The notes under the pieces: model-generated
What the model was told of the DNA's origin: nothing
Seen by the model: only the letters and a program-made list of their open reading frames with translations
The model's database searches: none
Translations under genes and position numbers: made by a program
Assembly: GCA_964612085.1 (NCBI GenBank)
Contig: CAZTCJ010000070.1
Location: 1 to 20,185 of the forward strand
Direction of reading: 5' to 3'
Length of the DNA: 20,185 nucleotides
DNA from: CAZTCJ01 sp964612085
GTDB lineage: Bacteria; Pseudomonadota; Alphaproteobacteria; JAJFIK01
Part shown: in pieces, positions 1 to 7,762 of the stretch
Layout of the letters: each line of letters begins with the position of its first letter
Position numbering within the stretch: position 1 is the stretch's first letter

Positions 1-524
1 TGAAGATCAACGACAAGCACATCGAGGTGATCATTCGCCAGATGCTGCAAAAGGTCGAGATCACGGAAGCGGGCGACAGCACCTTCCTGCCGGGCGAGCA
101 GATCGATAAGATCGAGCTTGACGAGGTCAATGACCGGATCAAGGAAGAAGGCGGCAAGCTTGCCGTCGCCGAACCGGTCCTGCTCGGCATCACCAAGGCG
201 TCCTTGCAGACCCGCTCGTTCATCTCGGCGGCCTCGTTCCAGGAAACGACCCGTGTGCTGACGGAAGCCTCCGTCAACGGCAAGGTCGATTATCTGGTGG
301 GCCTTAAGGAGAACGTCATTGTCGGCCGGTTGATCCCGGCGGGCACGGGCGGCGCGGTCGACCGCTACAAGCAGATCGCCCAGGCCCGCGACAAGGAAAT
401 CCTGGACGCCCGTCAGACCCAGGCGCTGCCGGAACCGGGGGCCGAGGCTCAGGCCGATGCCCCCGCTGCCGAGGGCGAGACCGCCGGCGGCGAGAAGGAA
501 AGCGTGGCCAGTTCAGCGGCTTAA
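1..524 (+). CDS. rpoC: DNA-directed RNA polymerase subunit beta' (C-terminal part, 5' truncated by window)
   Basis: This is the carboxyl end of RNA polymerase beta', a core subunit of the transcription machinery. The reading frame is open from base 3 and runs to a TAA at 522-524. The visible stretch begins KINDKHIEVIIRQML and contains the beta' C-terminal landmarks LLGITKASLQTRSFISAASF and LKENVIVGRLIPAGTG, which are strongly conserved in bacterial RpoC. After the conserved part comes a tail of about 35 residues rich in Ala, Glu and Gly (PEPGAEAQADAPAAEGETAG), typical of the variable alphaproteobacterial RpoC terminus. The gene starts outside the window. It is followed by an intrinsic terminator rather than by rpsL. 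The identification is secure from sequence alone. Confidence 0.97.
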   Translation, partial: KINDKHIEVIIRQMLQKVEITEAGDSTFLPGEQIDKIELDEVNDRIKEEGGKLAVAEPVLLGITKASLQTRSFISAASFQETTRVLTEASVNGKVDYLVGLKENVIVGRLIPAGTGGAVDRYKQIAQARDKEILDARQTQALPEPGAEAQADAPAAEGETAGGEKESVASSAA

Positions 525-552
525 GCCACCGCGTCACGCGCGAGACAGGATT

Positions 553-582
553 AAGGCGGCCCCTCACCGGGCCGCCTTTTTT
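553..582 (+). terminator. Rho-independent terminator after rpoC
   Basis: A perfect 8-bp stem, ggcggccc (555-562) with gggccgcc (569-576), closes a six-base loop and is followed at once by six T residues (577-582). It lies about 30 bp after the rpoC stop. It should end the rpoBC transcript here, which fits the absence of rpsL directly downstream. Confidence 0.92.
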
Positions 583-704
583 CATGGGCTTTTTCAGTTG
601 TTCATGTGTCTCCAGCGGTCTTAAGAGCCCTTTATGCCTTCGCGTGCATGATGGGTCGTTCGAGTGGGAGGGGGAGACTGCCGCGCTAAAGGATCGGCCG
701 GGGA

Positions 705-2750
705 ATGCACAGCTTTGTCAGGCGTCTGGCGTTTCAGGCGGACCCCAAGCGTCTGTGGCGCCGCTATCTGTTCGCCATCGCCATCATCATGGTCATGATC
801 GTGGTATCCCATACCGTACAGGTCATGGCCTTTCATGCCGCGCGGGACGATGCGGCGATCATCAATGAGAGCGGCCGGCAGAGGATGCTCAGCCAGCGGA
901 TCCTCTACTTCGCCACGGCCTATCATAAGAATGCGGATCCCCAAGCTGCCATATCTCTGGAAGACGCGATCGCGCGGTTCGCGGCAAACCATCAGGATCT
1001 CATACGGCAGGTGGATCTAAGCCAAGCGCAACGCGCTCTTTACTTTGAAGGCGACGGTCATCCGTCTTTGAACGATCTTATGACCCGTTATGTTGCCGAT
1101 GCGCGTCAGGTTCTCGGCCAAGCCCCTGGGGCGGCGCGTGCCCTTGTCCGCATGCAGCGGATCGGCGCGGACCGGCTGCTGACTTTACTGGACCAGGCCG
1201 TCCACGGTTTCGAAACGGAAGCGAACGCCAAGGCCGAACGCCTGCAGATGATCAGGAATACGAGCTTGCTCGCGGCGCTTGGCATTCTGATCCTGGAAGT
1301 CGGCCTGATTTTCTTCCCCGCCCATGTCGCGGCCAAACGCGCCTTGGAGAAACTGGAAGATCAAGCCACGGATCTGAAGAAAGTGAGCGACAAGGCCATG
1401 GCGCATAACGCGCAAATGGCTATCGCCAAGGCCGAACTTGAGTATTCGGCGCTACACGATCCGTTGACGGGGCTGGCCAACCGGCGCCATCTCGATCTGA
1501 CCTTGGAGCAAATGGCGGAGCAGGCGTCCAAGGACGGCCTGGGCATTGCCATGCTCCATGTGGATCTCGACCGGTTCAAACAGATCAACGATACGCTCGG
1601 TCACGCAGCAGGTGATTTTATTCTGGGGCATGTGGCAAGCGTTCTGAAAGCAGAGGCGCACGCAGACGATCTGGTGGCCCGCGTGGGCGGCGATGAATTC
1701 GTCATTGCCCGTATCACCGATGGAACAACCGAGTCTCTCGCCGTCTTGGCCTCCCGCATCGTGACGGCTCTGTCTAGTCCCGTTTTCTACGAGTCGGCCT
1801 TGTGCCGGTTCGGCGCAAGCATCGGCATCGGCATCGGAATCGCGGTCGAAACGGGTGGAAAACTTGATCCGGCGAAGCTTCAGGTCAATGCCGATATCGC
1901 CCTTTACAAGGCCAAGGAAAAGGGCCGTGGGCGGTATGAGTTTTTCTCCAAGGAGATGGAAAAGGAAGTGATCCGGGTCAAGCGGATCTCCGATGAAATT
2001 CTGAACGGGCTTGAGAATGGCGAGTTCGTGCCTTTCTATCAGCTTCAGTTCGATGCGCGCACGCACCGGCCCGTCGGTGTCGAGACCTTGGCCCGTTGGC
2101 GCCATCCCCGGGACGGTCTTCTCATGCCCAACGAGTTCCTGCGTATTGCCAAGGACCTGAATGTCATCGCGCAACTGGACCGCATCATGCTCGAACAGGC
2201 CTTGAAGGACCGGGAGACGTGGCGGAAGGCGGGCTACGATATTCCCATGCTGTCGGTCAATGTCACCGCTCAACGGCTGCAGGATCAGAAATTGATCGAT
2301 GATATCCGGGAGCTGAAGATCGAGCCGGGCCGTGTCGCCTTTGAACTGATGGAGTCGATCTTCTTCGATGAATGCGACCCCGATATCGAGCGGGCTGTCC
2401 GTGCTTTGAAACGGTATGGCGCCGAGATCGAGATCGACGATTTTGGAACGGGCCATTCGTCCATCGTCAGCCTGATCAATATCCGCCCCGACCGGTTGAA
2501 GATCGATCAGCAACTGGTCTTTCCCATCACACAGTCGCAGGCGCAACGGGATCTGGTGGCCTCGGTGATCGGTATCGGCAAGGCTTTGCAGATCGGCGTC
2601 GTGGCGGAAGGGGTCGAGACCATGCAGCATGCCCGGATCCTGGCCGATATGGGCTGCGATGTGCTGCAAGGCTACGCCTTCGCCACCCCGAAAACGCCCG
2701 AGGAGACGATGGCTTTTTTGAAGAGCGACACGATCCGCAGCGCGTCTTGA
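705..2750 (+). CDS. Membrane-bound GGDEF-EAL cyclic-di-GMP signalling protein with PilJ-type sensor region
   Basis: A 681-aa inner-membrane protein expected to make and/or break down cyclic-di-GMP. One membrane helix lies at about residues 21-43 and a second at about 186-208. The region between them would be periplasmic and carries INESGRQRMLSQR (residues 53-65), the signature of the type IV pili/nitrate-sensor-like PilJ N-terminal domain. The GGDEF motif is intact at 328-332. The inhibitory I-site, usually RxxD just upstream, reads HADD (319-322), so product inhibition may be lost. In the EAL domain the motif reads ETL (460-462), keeping the metal-binding Glu. N519, E547, DDFGTG (578-583), K599, E635 and Q655 are all present, so phosphodiesterase activity is plausible. 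A possible ribosome site, aaagga, lies about 10 bases before the ATG. The gene ends 5 bp from the convergent MATE gene. Which activity dominates cannot be read from sequence. Confidence 0.93.
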   Translation: MHSFVRRLAFQADPKRLWRRYLFAIAIIMVMIVVSHTVQVMAFHAARDDAAIINESGRQRMLSQRILYFATAYHKNADPQAAISLEDAIARFAANHQDLIRQVDLSQAQRALYFEGDGHPSLNDLMTRYVADARQVLGQAPGAARALVRMQRIGADRLLTLLDQAVHGFETEANAKAERLQMIRNTSLLAALGILILEVGLIFFPAHVAAKRALEKLEDQATDLKKVSDKAMAHNAQMAIAKAELEYSALHDPLTGLANRRHLDLTLEQMAEQASKDGLGIAMLHVDLDRFKQINDTLGHAAGDFILGHVASVLKAEAHADDLVARVGGDEFVIARITDGTTESLAVLASRIVTALSSPVFYESALCRFGASIGIGIGIAVETGGKLDPAKLQVNADIALYKAKEKGRGRYEFFSKEMEKEVIRVKRISDEILNGLENGEFVPFYQLQFDARTHRPVGVETLARWRHPRDGLLMPNEFLRIAKDLNVIAQLDRIMLEQALKDRETWRKAGYDIPMLSVNVTAQRLQDQKLIDDIRELKIEPGRVAFELMESIFFDECDPDIERAVRALKRYGAEIEIDDFGTGHSSIVSLINIRPDRLKIDQQLVFPITQSQAQRDLVASVIGIGKALQIGVVAEGVETMQHARILADMGCDVLQGYAFATPKTPEETMAFLKSDTIRSAS

Positions 2751-2755
2751 CCCGA

Positions 2756-4129
2756 TCATGCCGGTCTGCGGGTCAGCCACCATAGCCGGGTGCCCAACAT
2801 CACCGAAGCGGCGGCGAGTCCTGCGAGCAGGCCCCACCAGACGCCGACCGCGCCAAGCTCCGTATGCAGGCCGAGAAAATATGAGACCGGAAAACCGATC
2901 AGCCAGTAACTGATGCCGGTCATGATCATCGGGATACGGACATCCTTCAGGCCGCGCAGGCACTGGATGGCCGAGACCTGGATGGCGTCGAACAGGGCGA
3001 AGGCGCCTGCGATGGGCAGGAACGCAGCCACCATCGCAAGCACGACCGTATTGGTCTCCTTGCTGTCATCGAGATAAAGCGCCGCGATGGTATCGGGCAT
3101 CATCAGGCAGGGGATCGCCACCAAGGCGATCGCCGTGACGCTGGCGATAAGTGTGGTCACGCTGGCCCGGCGCACCCGGGACCAGTCGTGTGCGCCCGCC
3201 GCCAGCCCTACACGGACATTCCCCGCCATGCTGAGACCCAAGGGCAGCATGAAGGCGATGGCCGCCACGTTGAGCGCCACCTGATAGGCGGCCACTTCAT
3301 TGGCGCCGATCCGGCCCATCAAAAACACCGCCGCATTGAAAAGCGTGATCTCGAAGATCATGGAAGCGCCGATGGGCAGGCCAAGGCGGATGATCTCCTT
3401 GAACCGGGTCCATTGGGGCGTGAAAAAATCCCGGAACAGATGAAAGCGCCGGGAGACCGGCTCCCAATAGACATAGGCCATCAGCATGAAGAAGCCTATG
3501 GCATTGGCGAGCGAGGTGGCGATGCCGGCGCCTACCAGCTCCAGCCGGGGCGCGCCCCAATTGCCGTAGATCAGGGCGTAGTTGAGGAGCCCGTTCAGAA
3601 CCGTGGTAAGCGCGATCAGCGCCAGGGGCACCCGTGTCCGGTCAAGGGCGGCGAGCACATTGCGCAGGATGATCGTCGCATAGGTGAACAGCAGACCCGG
3701 CGCCAGCGTCAGCACATAAGGGGCCGCCATGGCCGCCAGATCGGCGTTCTGGCCGAGCGCCAGCGCGATCGGTTCGGCATTCGCGAACACGATCAGCGCG
3801 GCCGGCATGAAGAGGGCGGCGCACCAGAACCCCATGCGGACCGACAGGCGCACATCGTCACGATTGTCCGGATCGGCGCCCAAGGCCTGGGAGACCATGG
3901 GCGAGACCGCAATGACCGCGCCATAGCCGATGATATAGACGCTGTAATAGAAGACCTGGGCGATGGAAGAGGCGGCCAGCGGCTCGGCCCCCAGCCAGCC
4001 GATCATCACCACATCCACCGTGTTGGTGGAAAACTGGATGAGCTGGGTCAGGCCCAGGGGAACGCCGATGCTCAGGAAAGCTCTGATTTCGGACGCCCAC
4101 GGATTTCTTCGGGCTGCGAGCGTGCTCAT
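2756..4129 (-). CDS. MATE family multidrug/cation efflux transporter (NorM-like)
   Basis: A 457-aa polytopic inner-membrane protein, the usual length for MATE exporters, which expel cationic drugs or metabolites using a sodium or proton gradient. The sequence has about 12 hydrophobic helices in two similar halves. Family-typical stretches are STNTVDVVMIGWLG in the first helix pair, TTVLNGLLNYALIYG at the end of the first half followed by GAGIATSLANAIGF, and GLPIGASMIFEITLFNAAVFLMG at the start of the second half. The start chosen gives MSTLAARRNPW, with a short cytoplasmic lead before helix 1. No strong Shine-Dalgarno sequence is visible, so the start is less certain than the family. It converges with the GGDEF-EAL gene and is transcribed alone. 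The substrate is unknown. Confidence 0.93.
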   Translation of the reverse strand: MSTLAARRNPWASEIRAFLSIGVPLGLTQLIQFSTNTVDVVMIGWLGAEPLAASSIAQVFYYSVYIIGYGAVIAVSPMVSQALGADPDNRDDVRLSVRMGFWCAALFMPAALIVFANAEPIALALGQNADLAAMAAPYVLTLAPGLLFTYATIILRNVLAALDRTRVPLALIALTTVLNGLLNYALIYGNWGAPRLELVGAGIATSLANAIGFFMLMAYVYWEPVSRRFHLFRDFFTPQWTRFKEIIRLGLPIGASMIFEITLFNAAVFLMGRIGANEVAAYQVALNVAAIAFMLPLGLSMAGNVRVGLAAGAHDWSRVRRASVTTLIASVTAIALVAIPCLMMPDTIAALYLDDSKETNTVVLAMVAAFLPIAGAFALFDAIQVSAIQCLRGLKDVRIPMIMTGISYWLIGFPVSYFLGLHTELGAVGVWWGLLAGLAAASVMLGTRLWWLTRRPA

Positions 4130-4239
4130 GGTGATGAACCGGTATGCGGCATCAGTCCCCCCATTTCGTCTTGTCGTTGACAGGCACCATACTCATGAGC
4201 CGGAGCGCGGACCAGAGACTATCTATATGCGCGGCACAC

Positions 4240-4266
4240 AAAAAAGGCGGCCCGCCGGGGGCCGCC
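4240..4266 (-). terminator. Rho-independent terminator of the DUF4332-DUF937 unit
   Basis: On the minus strand an 8-bp GC stem, ggcggccc / gggccgcc (4259-4266 with 4246-4253), closes a five-base loop and is followed by a run of six U residues (complement of the A run at 4240-4245). It sits about 28 bp past the DUF937 stop codon and separates this unit from the MATE gene. Confidence 0.88.
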
Positions 4267-4293
4267 TTTCCCGTCTTATCCGTCCAGATGCCG

Positions 4294-4734
4294 TTACTTG
4301 GAGCCGAACAGGCCTTTCATGGCGCTGCCGAGCAGGCCGCCGCTGTCGCCCAGGCTCGTCATCAGTTCGCCGCCCTGGCTTGCCTGATCGATGATCTGGG
4401 GCAGGGCCGCCTGCAGGCCCGAAAGCGCATCGGGCTTGGCCAGGTCGAGGCTTTGGGCGAAGCCGTCGATCTTCGTGTCTCCGAACAGGCCCAGAATATT
4501 CTCGGCACTGATCGCCTCATTGCCGCCGTCCCCGAGCCAGGAGGCCGCCATGGACATCAGGCCGCTGCCGTTCATGTTCGACAACAGGCCCGCCAGGTCG
4601 ATCTTGCCGTCGGGACCGCTCAGCAGGCCCGCCAGGGCCGACACCACGGTGTTCAAGTCCAGTCCGCCTCCGGACGATCCGGCATTGGCCGTGAAGGTCT
4701 TGGCCGCTTGGACCAGAAGATCTTGGATAGTCAT
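4294..4734 (-). CDS. DUF937 / YidB-like protein
   Basis: A 146-aa soluble protein rich in Gly, Ser, Ala and Leu. The middle section, SMAASWLGDGGNEAISAENI, matches the YidB/DUF937 pattern 'SWxGxGxNxxIS', followed by an ILGLFGDTKIDGFAQ helix as in that family. The molecular function of the family is not established. No signal peptide or membrane helix is visible. The start at 4734 is preferred over an upstream in-frame ATG at 4788 because it has a Shine-Dalgarno-like taaggtg about seven bases upstream and because the longer form would overlap the preceding gene. It begins 8 bp after the stop of the DUF4332 gene, so the two are almost certainly cotranscribed. The family call rests on motif recognition and is moderately sure. 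Confidence 0.75.
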   Translation of the reverse strand: MTIQDLLVQAAKTFTANAGSSGGGLDLNTVVSALAGLLSGPDGKIDLAGLLSNMNGSGLMSMAASWLGDGGNEAISAENILGLFGDTKIDGFAQSLDLAKPDALSGLQAALPQIIDQASQGGELMTSLGDSGGLLGSAMKGLFGSK

Positions 4735-4742
4735 GTCACACC

Positions 4743-5150
4743 TTAGTAGCTGAGTTTCGGATCGAGTGTCTTGGCCTGCTCGACCCACTGCTCCACTTGG
4801 GACTGGGCGGGCACGGCGCGCACGAGCTTCTTCTCCTCGTTCACTTCAGCCATCTTGGTGGTGAGGTTTTCGGCGTTGCGGGTGGCCAGTTCCTTGACCG
4901 TGTCCACGCCCGCGGCTTCCAGAAGATCGGAATATTCCTCGCCGACGCCGGAAATCCGCATCAGATCGGCCATATTGGCCCAGCGCAGGACGCGCTTGGG
5001 CTCGCAACCGGTCTTCTCGGCCAGCTCTTCCCGGCCTTTGGGCGTGGCGGCGGCTTCCAGCAGATCGTCGGTGGTGGCGATATTGGCGGCGCTGAGTTTC
5101 TCGGCGTAGACCGGGCCGATTCCTTCGATCTCGGTGATTTTATAAGCCAT
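4743..5150 (-). CDS. DUF4332 domain protein (paired helix-hairpin-helix motifs)
   Basis: A 135-aa soluble protein. It begins MAYKITEIEGIGPVYAEKL, a helix-hairpin-helix motif with the GIGP turn. A second copy, RISGVGEEYSDLLEAAGV, comes at roughly residues 62-80. This double arrangement is characteristic of DUF4332. Helix-hairpin-helix motifs often bind DNA without sequence specificity, but for this family the function is unproven. The start at 5150 is chosen because gagagga lies just upstream and because the 28 residues of the longer form are Pro/Arg-rich and unlike the family start. It is the first gene of a two-gene unit with the DUF937 protein. A perfect short palindrome lies in its leader. 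Confidence 0.82.
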   Translation of the reverse strand: MAYKITEIEGIGPVYAEKLSAANIATTDDLLEAAATPKGREELAEKTGCEPKRVLRWANMADLMRISGVGEEYSDLLEAAGVDTVKELATRNAENLTTKMAEVNEEKKLVRAVPAQSQVEQWVEQAKTLDPKLSY

Positions 5151-5174
5151 GGAGTCCTCTCTTCTGTGGAGTAA

Positions 5175-5189
5175 GGGCCGAATCGGCCC
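5175..5189. repeat. 15-bp palindrome in the leader of the DUF4332 gene
   Basis: The sequence gggccga-a-tcggccc is a perfect 7-1-7 inverted repeat, 24-38 bp upstream of the DUF4332 start codon on its transcribed side. It could be a repressor operator or a small hairpin in the 5' untranslated RNA. Nothing else supports either reading. Confidence 0.45.
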
Positions 5190-5347
5190 GGGAAAGGGGG
5201 TGGAAGGGCGATGCGCGCGCCCCGTACCGTTCACTCGTCGGCTTTTTCACCCCAAAACTGACAAATCAAGCCGTTTTCCGGCGGTTATGGCGGTTTTGAC
5301 AACCGCAGATGCGGCATGATCCAGACCCAAGGATATGGCACGAATGA

Positions 5348-5366
5348 GGCCGGGATTTTGTCGTGC
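5348..5366 (+). repeat. 19-bp exact repeat, copy 1 (upstream of TonB receptor)
   Basis: The 19-mer ggccgggattttgtcgtgc occurs here and again at 8295-8313, both times in non-coding DNA upstream of a plus-strand gene. Here it is framed by gcacga (5338-5343) and tcgtgc (5361-5366), an inverted pair, and is followed by a perfect 7-1-7 palindrome at 5368-5382 (gccgggc-g-gcccggc). Its role is unknown. Confidence 0.8.
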
Positions 5367-5464
5367 GGCCGGGCGGCCCGGCGCCGCTCAGCGTATGGGT
5401 CCGCCACTCTTGATCCTTGCAGGATCGTTTCGCCGACATGCTAAAGGAGATGCAGGCGCTATTC

Positions 5465-5525
5465 TGTTAGGTCCGTGTCAGGATATTGTTAGCCGAGTGT
5501 TAGTGCAGGGTCACAGAGGTGTCTC
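5465..5525 (+). promoter_or_regulatory. Array of 11-bp-phased TGTYAG direct repeats (Pho-box-like operator)
   Basis: TGTTAG begins at 5465, TGTCAG at 5476, TGTTAG at 5487 and TGTTAG at 5498, each exactly 11 bp after the last. Degenerate units GGTCAC (5509) and TGTCTC (5520) keep the same phase. PhoB boxes are tandem 11-bp units with a CTGTCAT-like core, and OmpR/PhoB-family regulators bind such direct repeats, so this is a likely binding site for a PhoB or related response regulator. A poor -10-like TTTAGT lies at 5541-5546, so that the last unit would overlap the -35 position, as in PhoB-activated promoters. The next gene is the TonB receptor at 5580. The rest of the 5151-5579 gap shows only the palindrome at 5175 and the 19-bp repeat. 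Confidence 0.7.
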
Positions 5526-5579
5526 AAAAGCAGGGAACAGTTTAGTCCACCTGCAACGAAGGGACATGGGGGGCCATGA

Positions 5580-7715
5580 ATGAAACGGGGTTTGACGGCA
5601 CTTATCTGTTTTTCTGTCGTATCCGGTCATGAGGCTTACGGACAAGACGCGGACAGCGAAACGCGGGAAGCGAAAGCCGAGATCGAGCGGATTATCGTCA
5701 GTGCACGCAAGCGTGACGAAAGCATCGAGGAAATTCCGCTGGCGGTCTCCACGATCGGCGCGGATGAATTGCGCATCCTGAATGCGGAAAGTTTCGAGGA
5801 CTATCTGACGACCGTTCCCGGCGTTCAGTTCAATGACGGCGGTAACACCTTTTCCCATTCCATTTCCATCCGTGGGGTGACGGATGGCACGGGCAGCGTG
5901 CTGACTCAGGCGCCGGTCGCGCTCTATCTGGACGAGACGCCGCTCACCCTGTCCCAGGGCAACATCAATCTGGATTACGGGATTTTCGGGGTGGAGCGGA
6001 TCAGTGTGATCAAGGGGCCGCACAGTACGCTTTACGGCGCGGCCTCGCTCGGCGGCACCATCAAGATCGAAACCCGCAAACCGTCGCTGACGGAGAATAC
6101 CGTGCGCGGCGGTGCTTCGGTTTCCGCGATCCGCTTCGGCGGCGTCGGTTACAGCGTGCACGGTTCGGCATCCGCCGTCGTGGTGGAGGATGTTCTGGCG
6201 GTGGAAGCCACGGGTTATTCCCGGCGCCGCGCTGGATTTATCGACGATCCTTCGCGGGACGAAGATAATATCAACCCGGCCGATACCTATGGCGGGCGTC
6301 TTGCCGTGCGCTTTCAGCCGACGGAGAGACTGCTGATCGACGCGACAGCGCTCTATCAGGATTCGGACGGCTTTCAGGATACCTTCGCGCCGGGCGTCGG
6401 TGATCTGGACAGCGCGCCGCTCGTTGTCGAACAAGGCGATCCGGACGAGATCTTCCTTGCCTCGCTCGTGGCCAAATACGATCTGGGTTTCGCCGAGCTG
6501 GTGAGCGCGTCGTCTTACTTCGACCGGAATACGAATTTTTTCCAGGATCTGTCCGACAGTTTCGGCCTCGGCGTTCCGGATGCCGTGGTCCGTTTCGACT
6601 TCTTCGCCAAGGCGAATGTGTTCTCCCAGGAAATCCGTCTGGCCTCCCAGACGGCCGGCCGGTTCGATTGGTTGGTGGGCGGATTTTACTACCGGGAGAA
6701 CTATCAGGAAGAAAGCCTGATCGACCATTCCGTCCTGGGCAAGCTGTTCGGCACGCCGGATGACGGGGTCTTGCGCTATGACTACCGCACGCTGGCGGCG
6801 TTCGGCGAGGTCTCCTATGAGATCATCGACAATCTGACCGTGACCGGCGGGGCGCGCGTGACGAATTACGTTTCGGATGTGGACCTCTTTATCGAAGGCC
6901 TGTTCGGGCCGCCCGAAGGCAGCCGCTCGGTGGAGCGCCGGGACGAGGAAACGGTCGTCACCCCGCGCGCCGCCGTCAGCTACCAGTTCGATAACGCCCT
7001 GCTTTACGTCCAGGCGGCGCGGGGCTTCCGTCAGGGGCAGGCCAACTCGCCGGTGCTGACCGTGCCCGGCGACATGCGCCCAGCCTTCTTCGAATCCGAC
7101 AGCCTGTGGAATTATGAGATCGGCGCTAAGACCACCTGGTTTGACCGGCGCCTTCAGGCCAATGCCGCCGTCTATTACATCGACTGGACCGATATTCAGC
7201 AGAGCGTGACCTTTTCCACGGGCTTCGGCGGCGTGGCCAATCTGGGCGAGGCGGAAATCACCGGTTTCGAATTGGAGACCACGGCGCTCTTGACCGAGGA
7301 CACGGTCTGGACCATGGGGGTGTCCTATATCAATGCGGAGCTGACGGAAGATACGCCAACCTTCGCCGAGGCCGGATCGGAGATTCCGGGTGTGCCGGAA
7401 TTCACCTTCGCCACTACGCTGCAGCAGAATTTCTCCGTCTTCGGACGGGAGGCATTCGCCCGCGCCGATTATCTGTTCTATGGCGAATATAACAATGTAT
7501 TCAGCACCACCGGTGATCCGGTCGAAATCAATGGCGGCTATCACAAGTTCGATTTGCGCACGGGCCTGTCTCTCGGGGGCGTCGATGTGCAAATCTTCGC
7601 CACCAATATTCTGGACGAGCGCCCGGTCATCACCCGCGACGGCTTCGGCGCCCTGCAGCGGGTTACGACCATCCGGCCGCGCACGATCGGCGCGGCCATG
7701 ACCTTTGAGTACTGA
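5580..7715 (+). CDS. TonB-dependent outer-membrane receptor
   Basis: A 711-aa outer-membrane beta-barrel transporter that would take up a scarce nutrient with energy from TonB-ExbBD. A signal peptide covers about residues 1-21 (cleavage near AYG-QD). A TonB-box-like IERIIVSAR follows at 35-43. The plug domain then shows IPLAVSTIGADEL, a VPGVQFNDGG segment, SISIRGV, LDYGIFGVERISVIKGPHSTLYGAASLGGTIKI in successive parts, all standard for the family. The barrel ends in AAMTFEY, with the terminal aromatic residue expected for outer-membrane assembly. The style resembles the large uncharacterised receptor families of sphingomonads and caulobacters. The start at 5580 has purine-rich gaaggga and gggg runs upstream; an ATG at 5576 is in another frame. 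A Pho-box-like array lies upstream and a small secreted protein follows after 47 bp. The substrate is unknown; a phosphate-containing compound is a guess from the operator. Confidence 0.93.
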   Translation: MKRGLTALICFSVVSGHEAYGQDADSETREAKAEIERIIVSARKRDESIEEIPLAVSTIGADELRILNAESFEDYLTTVPGVQFNDGGNTFSHSISIRGVTDGTGSVLTQAPVALYLDETPLTLSQGNINLDYGIFGVERISVIKGPHSTLYGAASLGGTIKIETRKPSLTENTVRGGASVSAIRFGGVGYSVHGSASAVVVEDVLAVEATGYSRRRAGFIDDPSRDEDNINPADTYGGRLAVRFQPTERLLIDATALYQDSDGFQDTFAPGVGDLDSAPLVVEQGDPDEIFLASLVAKYDLGFAELVSASSYFDRNTNFFQDLSDSFGLGVPDAVVRFDFFAKANVFSQEIRLASQTAGRFDWLVGGFYYRENYQEESLIDHSVLGKLFGTPDDGVLRYDYRTLAAFGEVSYEIIDNLTVTGGARVTNYVSDVDLFIEGLFGPPEGSRSVERRDEETVVTPRAAVSYQFDNALLYVQAARGFRQGQANSPVLTVPGDMRPAFFESDSLWNYEIGAKTTWFDRRLQANAAVYYIDWTDIQQSVTFSTGFGGVANLGEAEITGFELETTALLTEDTVWTMGVSYINAELTEDTPTFAEAGSEIPGVPEFTFATTLQQNFSVFGREAFARADYLFYGEYNNVFSTTGDPVEINGGYHKFDLRTGLSLGGVDVQIFATNILDERPVITRDGFGALQRVTTIRPRTIGAAMTFEY

Positions 7716-7762
7716 CCATAGTCAATTCTGTCCGAACCATGACGATGACACAGGAGAAGCCC

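Noticed and set aside
1452..2963. A 503-codon minus-strand open frame opposite the GGDEF-EAL gene
   Set aside because: Antisense of well-conserved GGDEF and EAL domains, and it also runs into the MATE gene end. No domain is visible.
3188..4180. A 330-codon plus-strand frame opposite the MATE gene
   Set aside because: A shadow of the membrane protein, with a Gly/Arg/His/Gln-rich translation and no ribosome site.
5335..5583. An 82-codon frame in the TonB receptor leader
   Set aside because: It covers the palindromes, the 19-bp repeat and the 11-bp array, lacks a ribosome site and overlaps the receptor start; better explained as regulatory DNA.
5511..7592. A 693-codon minus-strand open frame opposite the TonB receptor
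   Set aside because: It is the antisense shadow of a clear receptor gene in GC-rich DNA. The product is His/Arg/Gly-rich with no family features.
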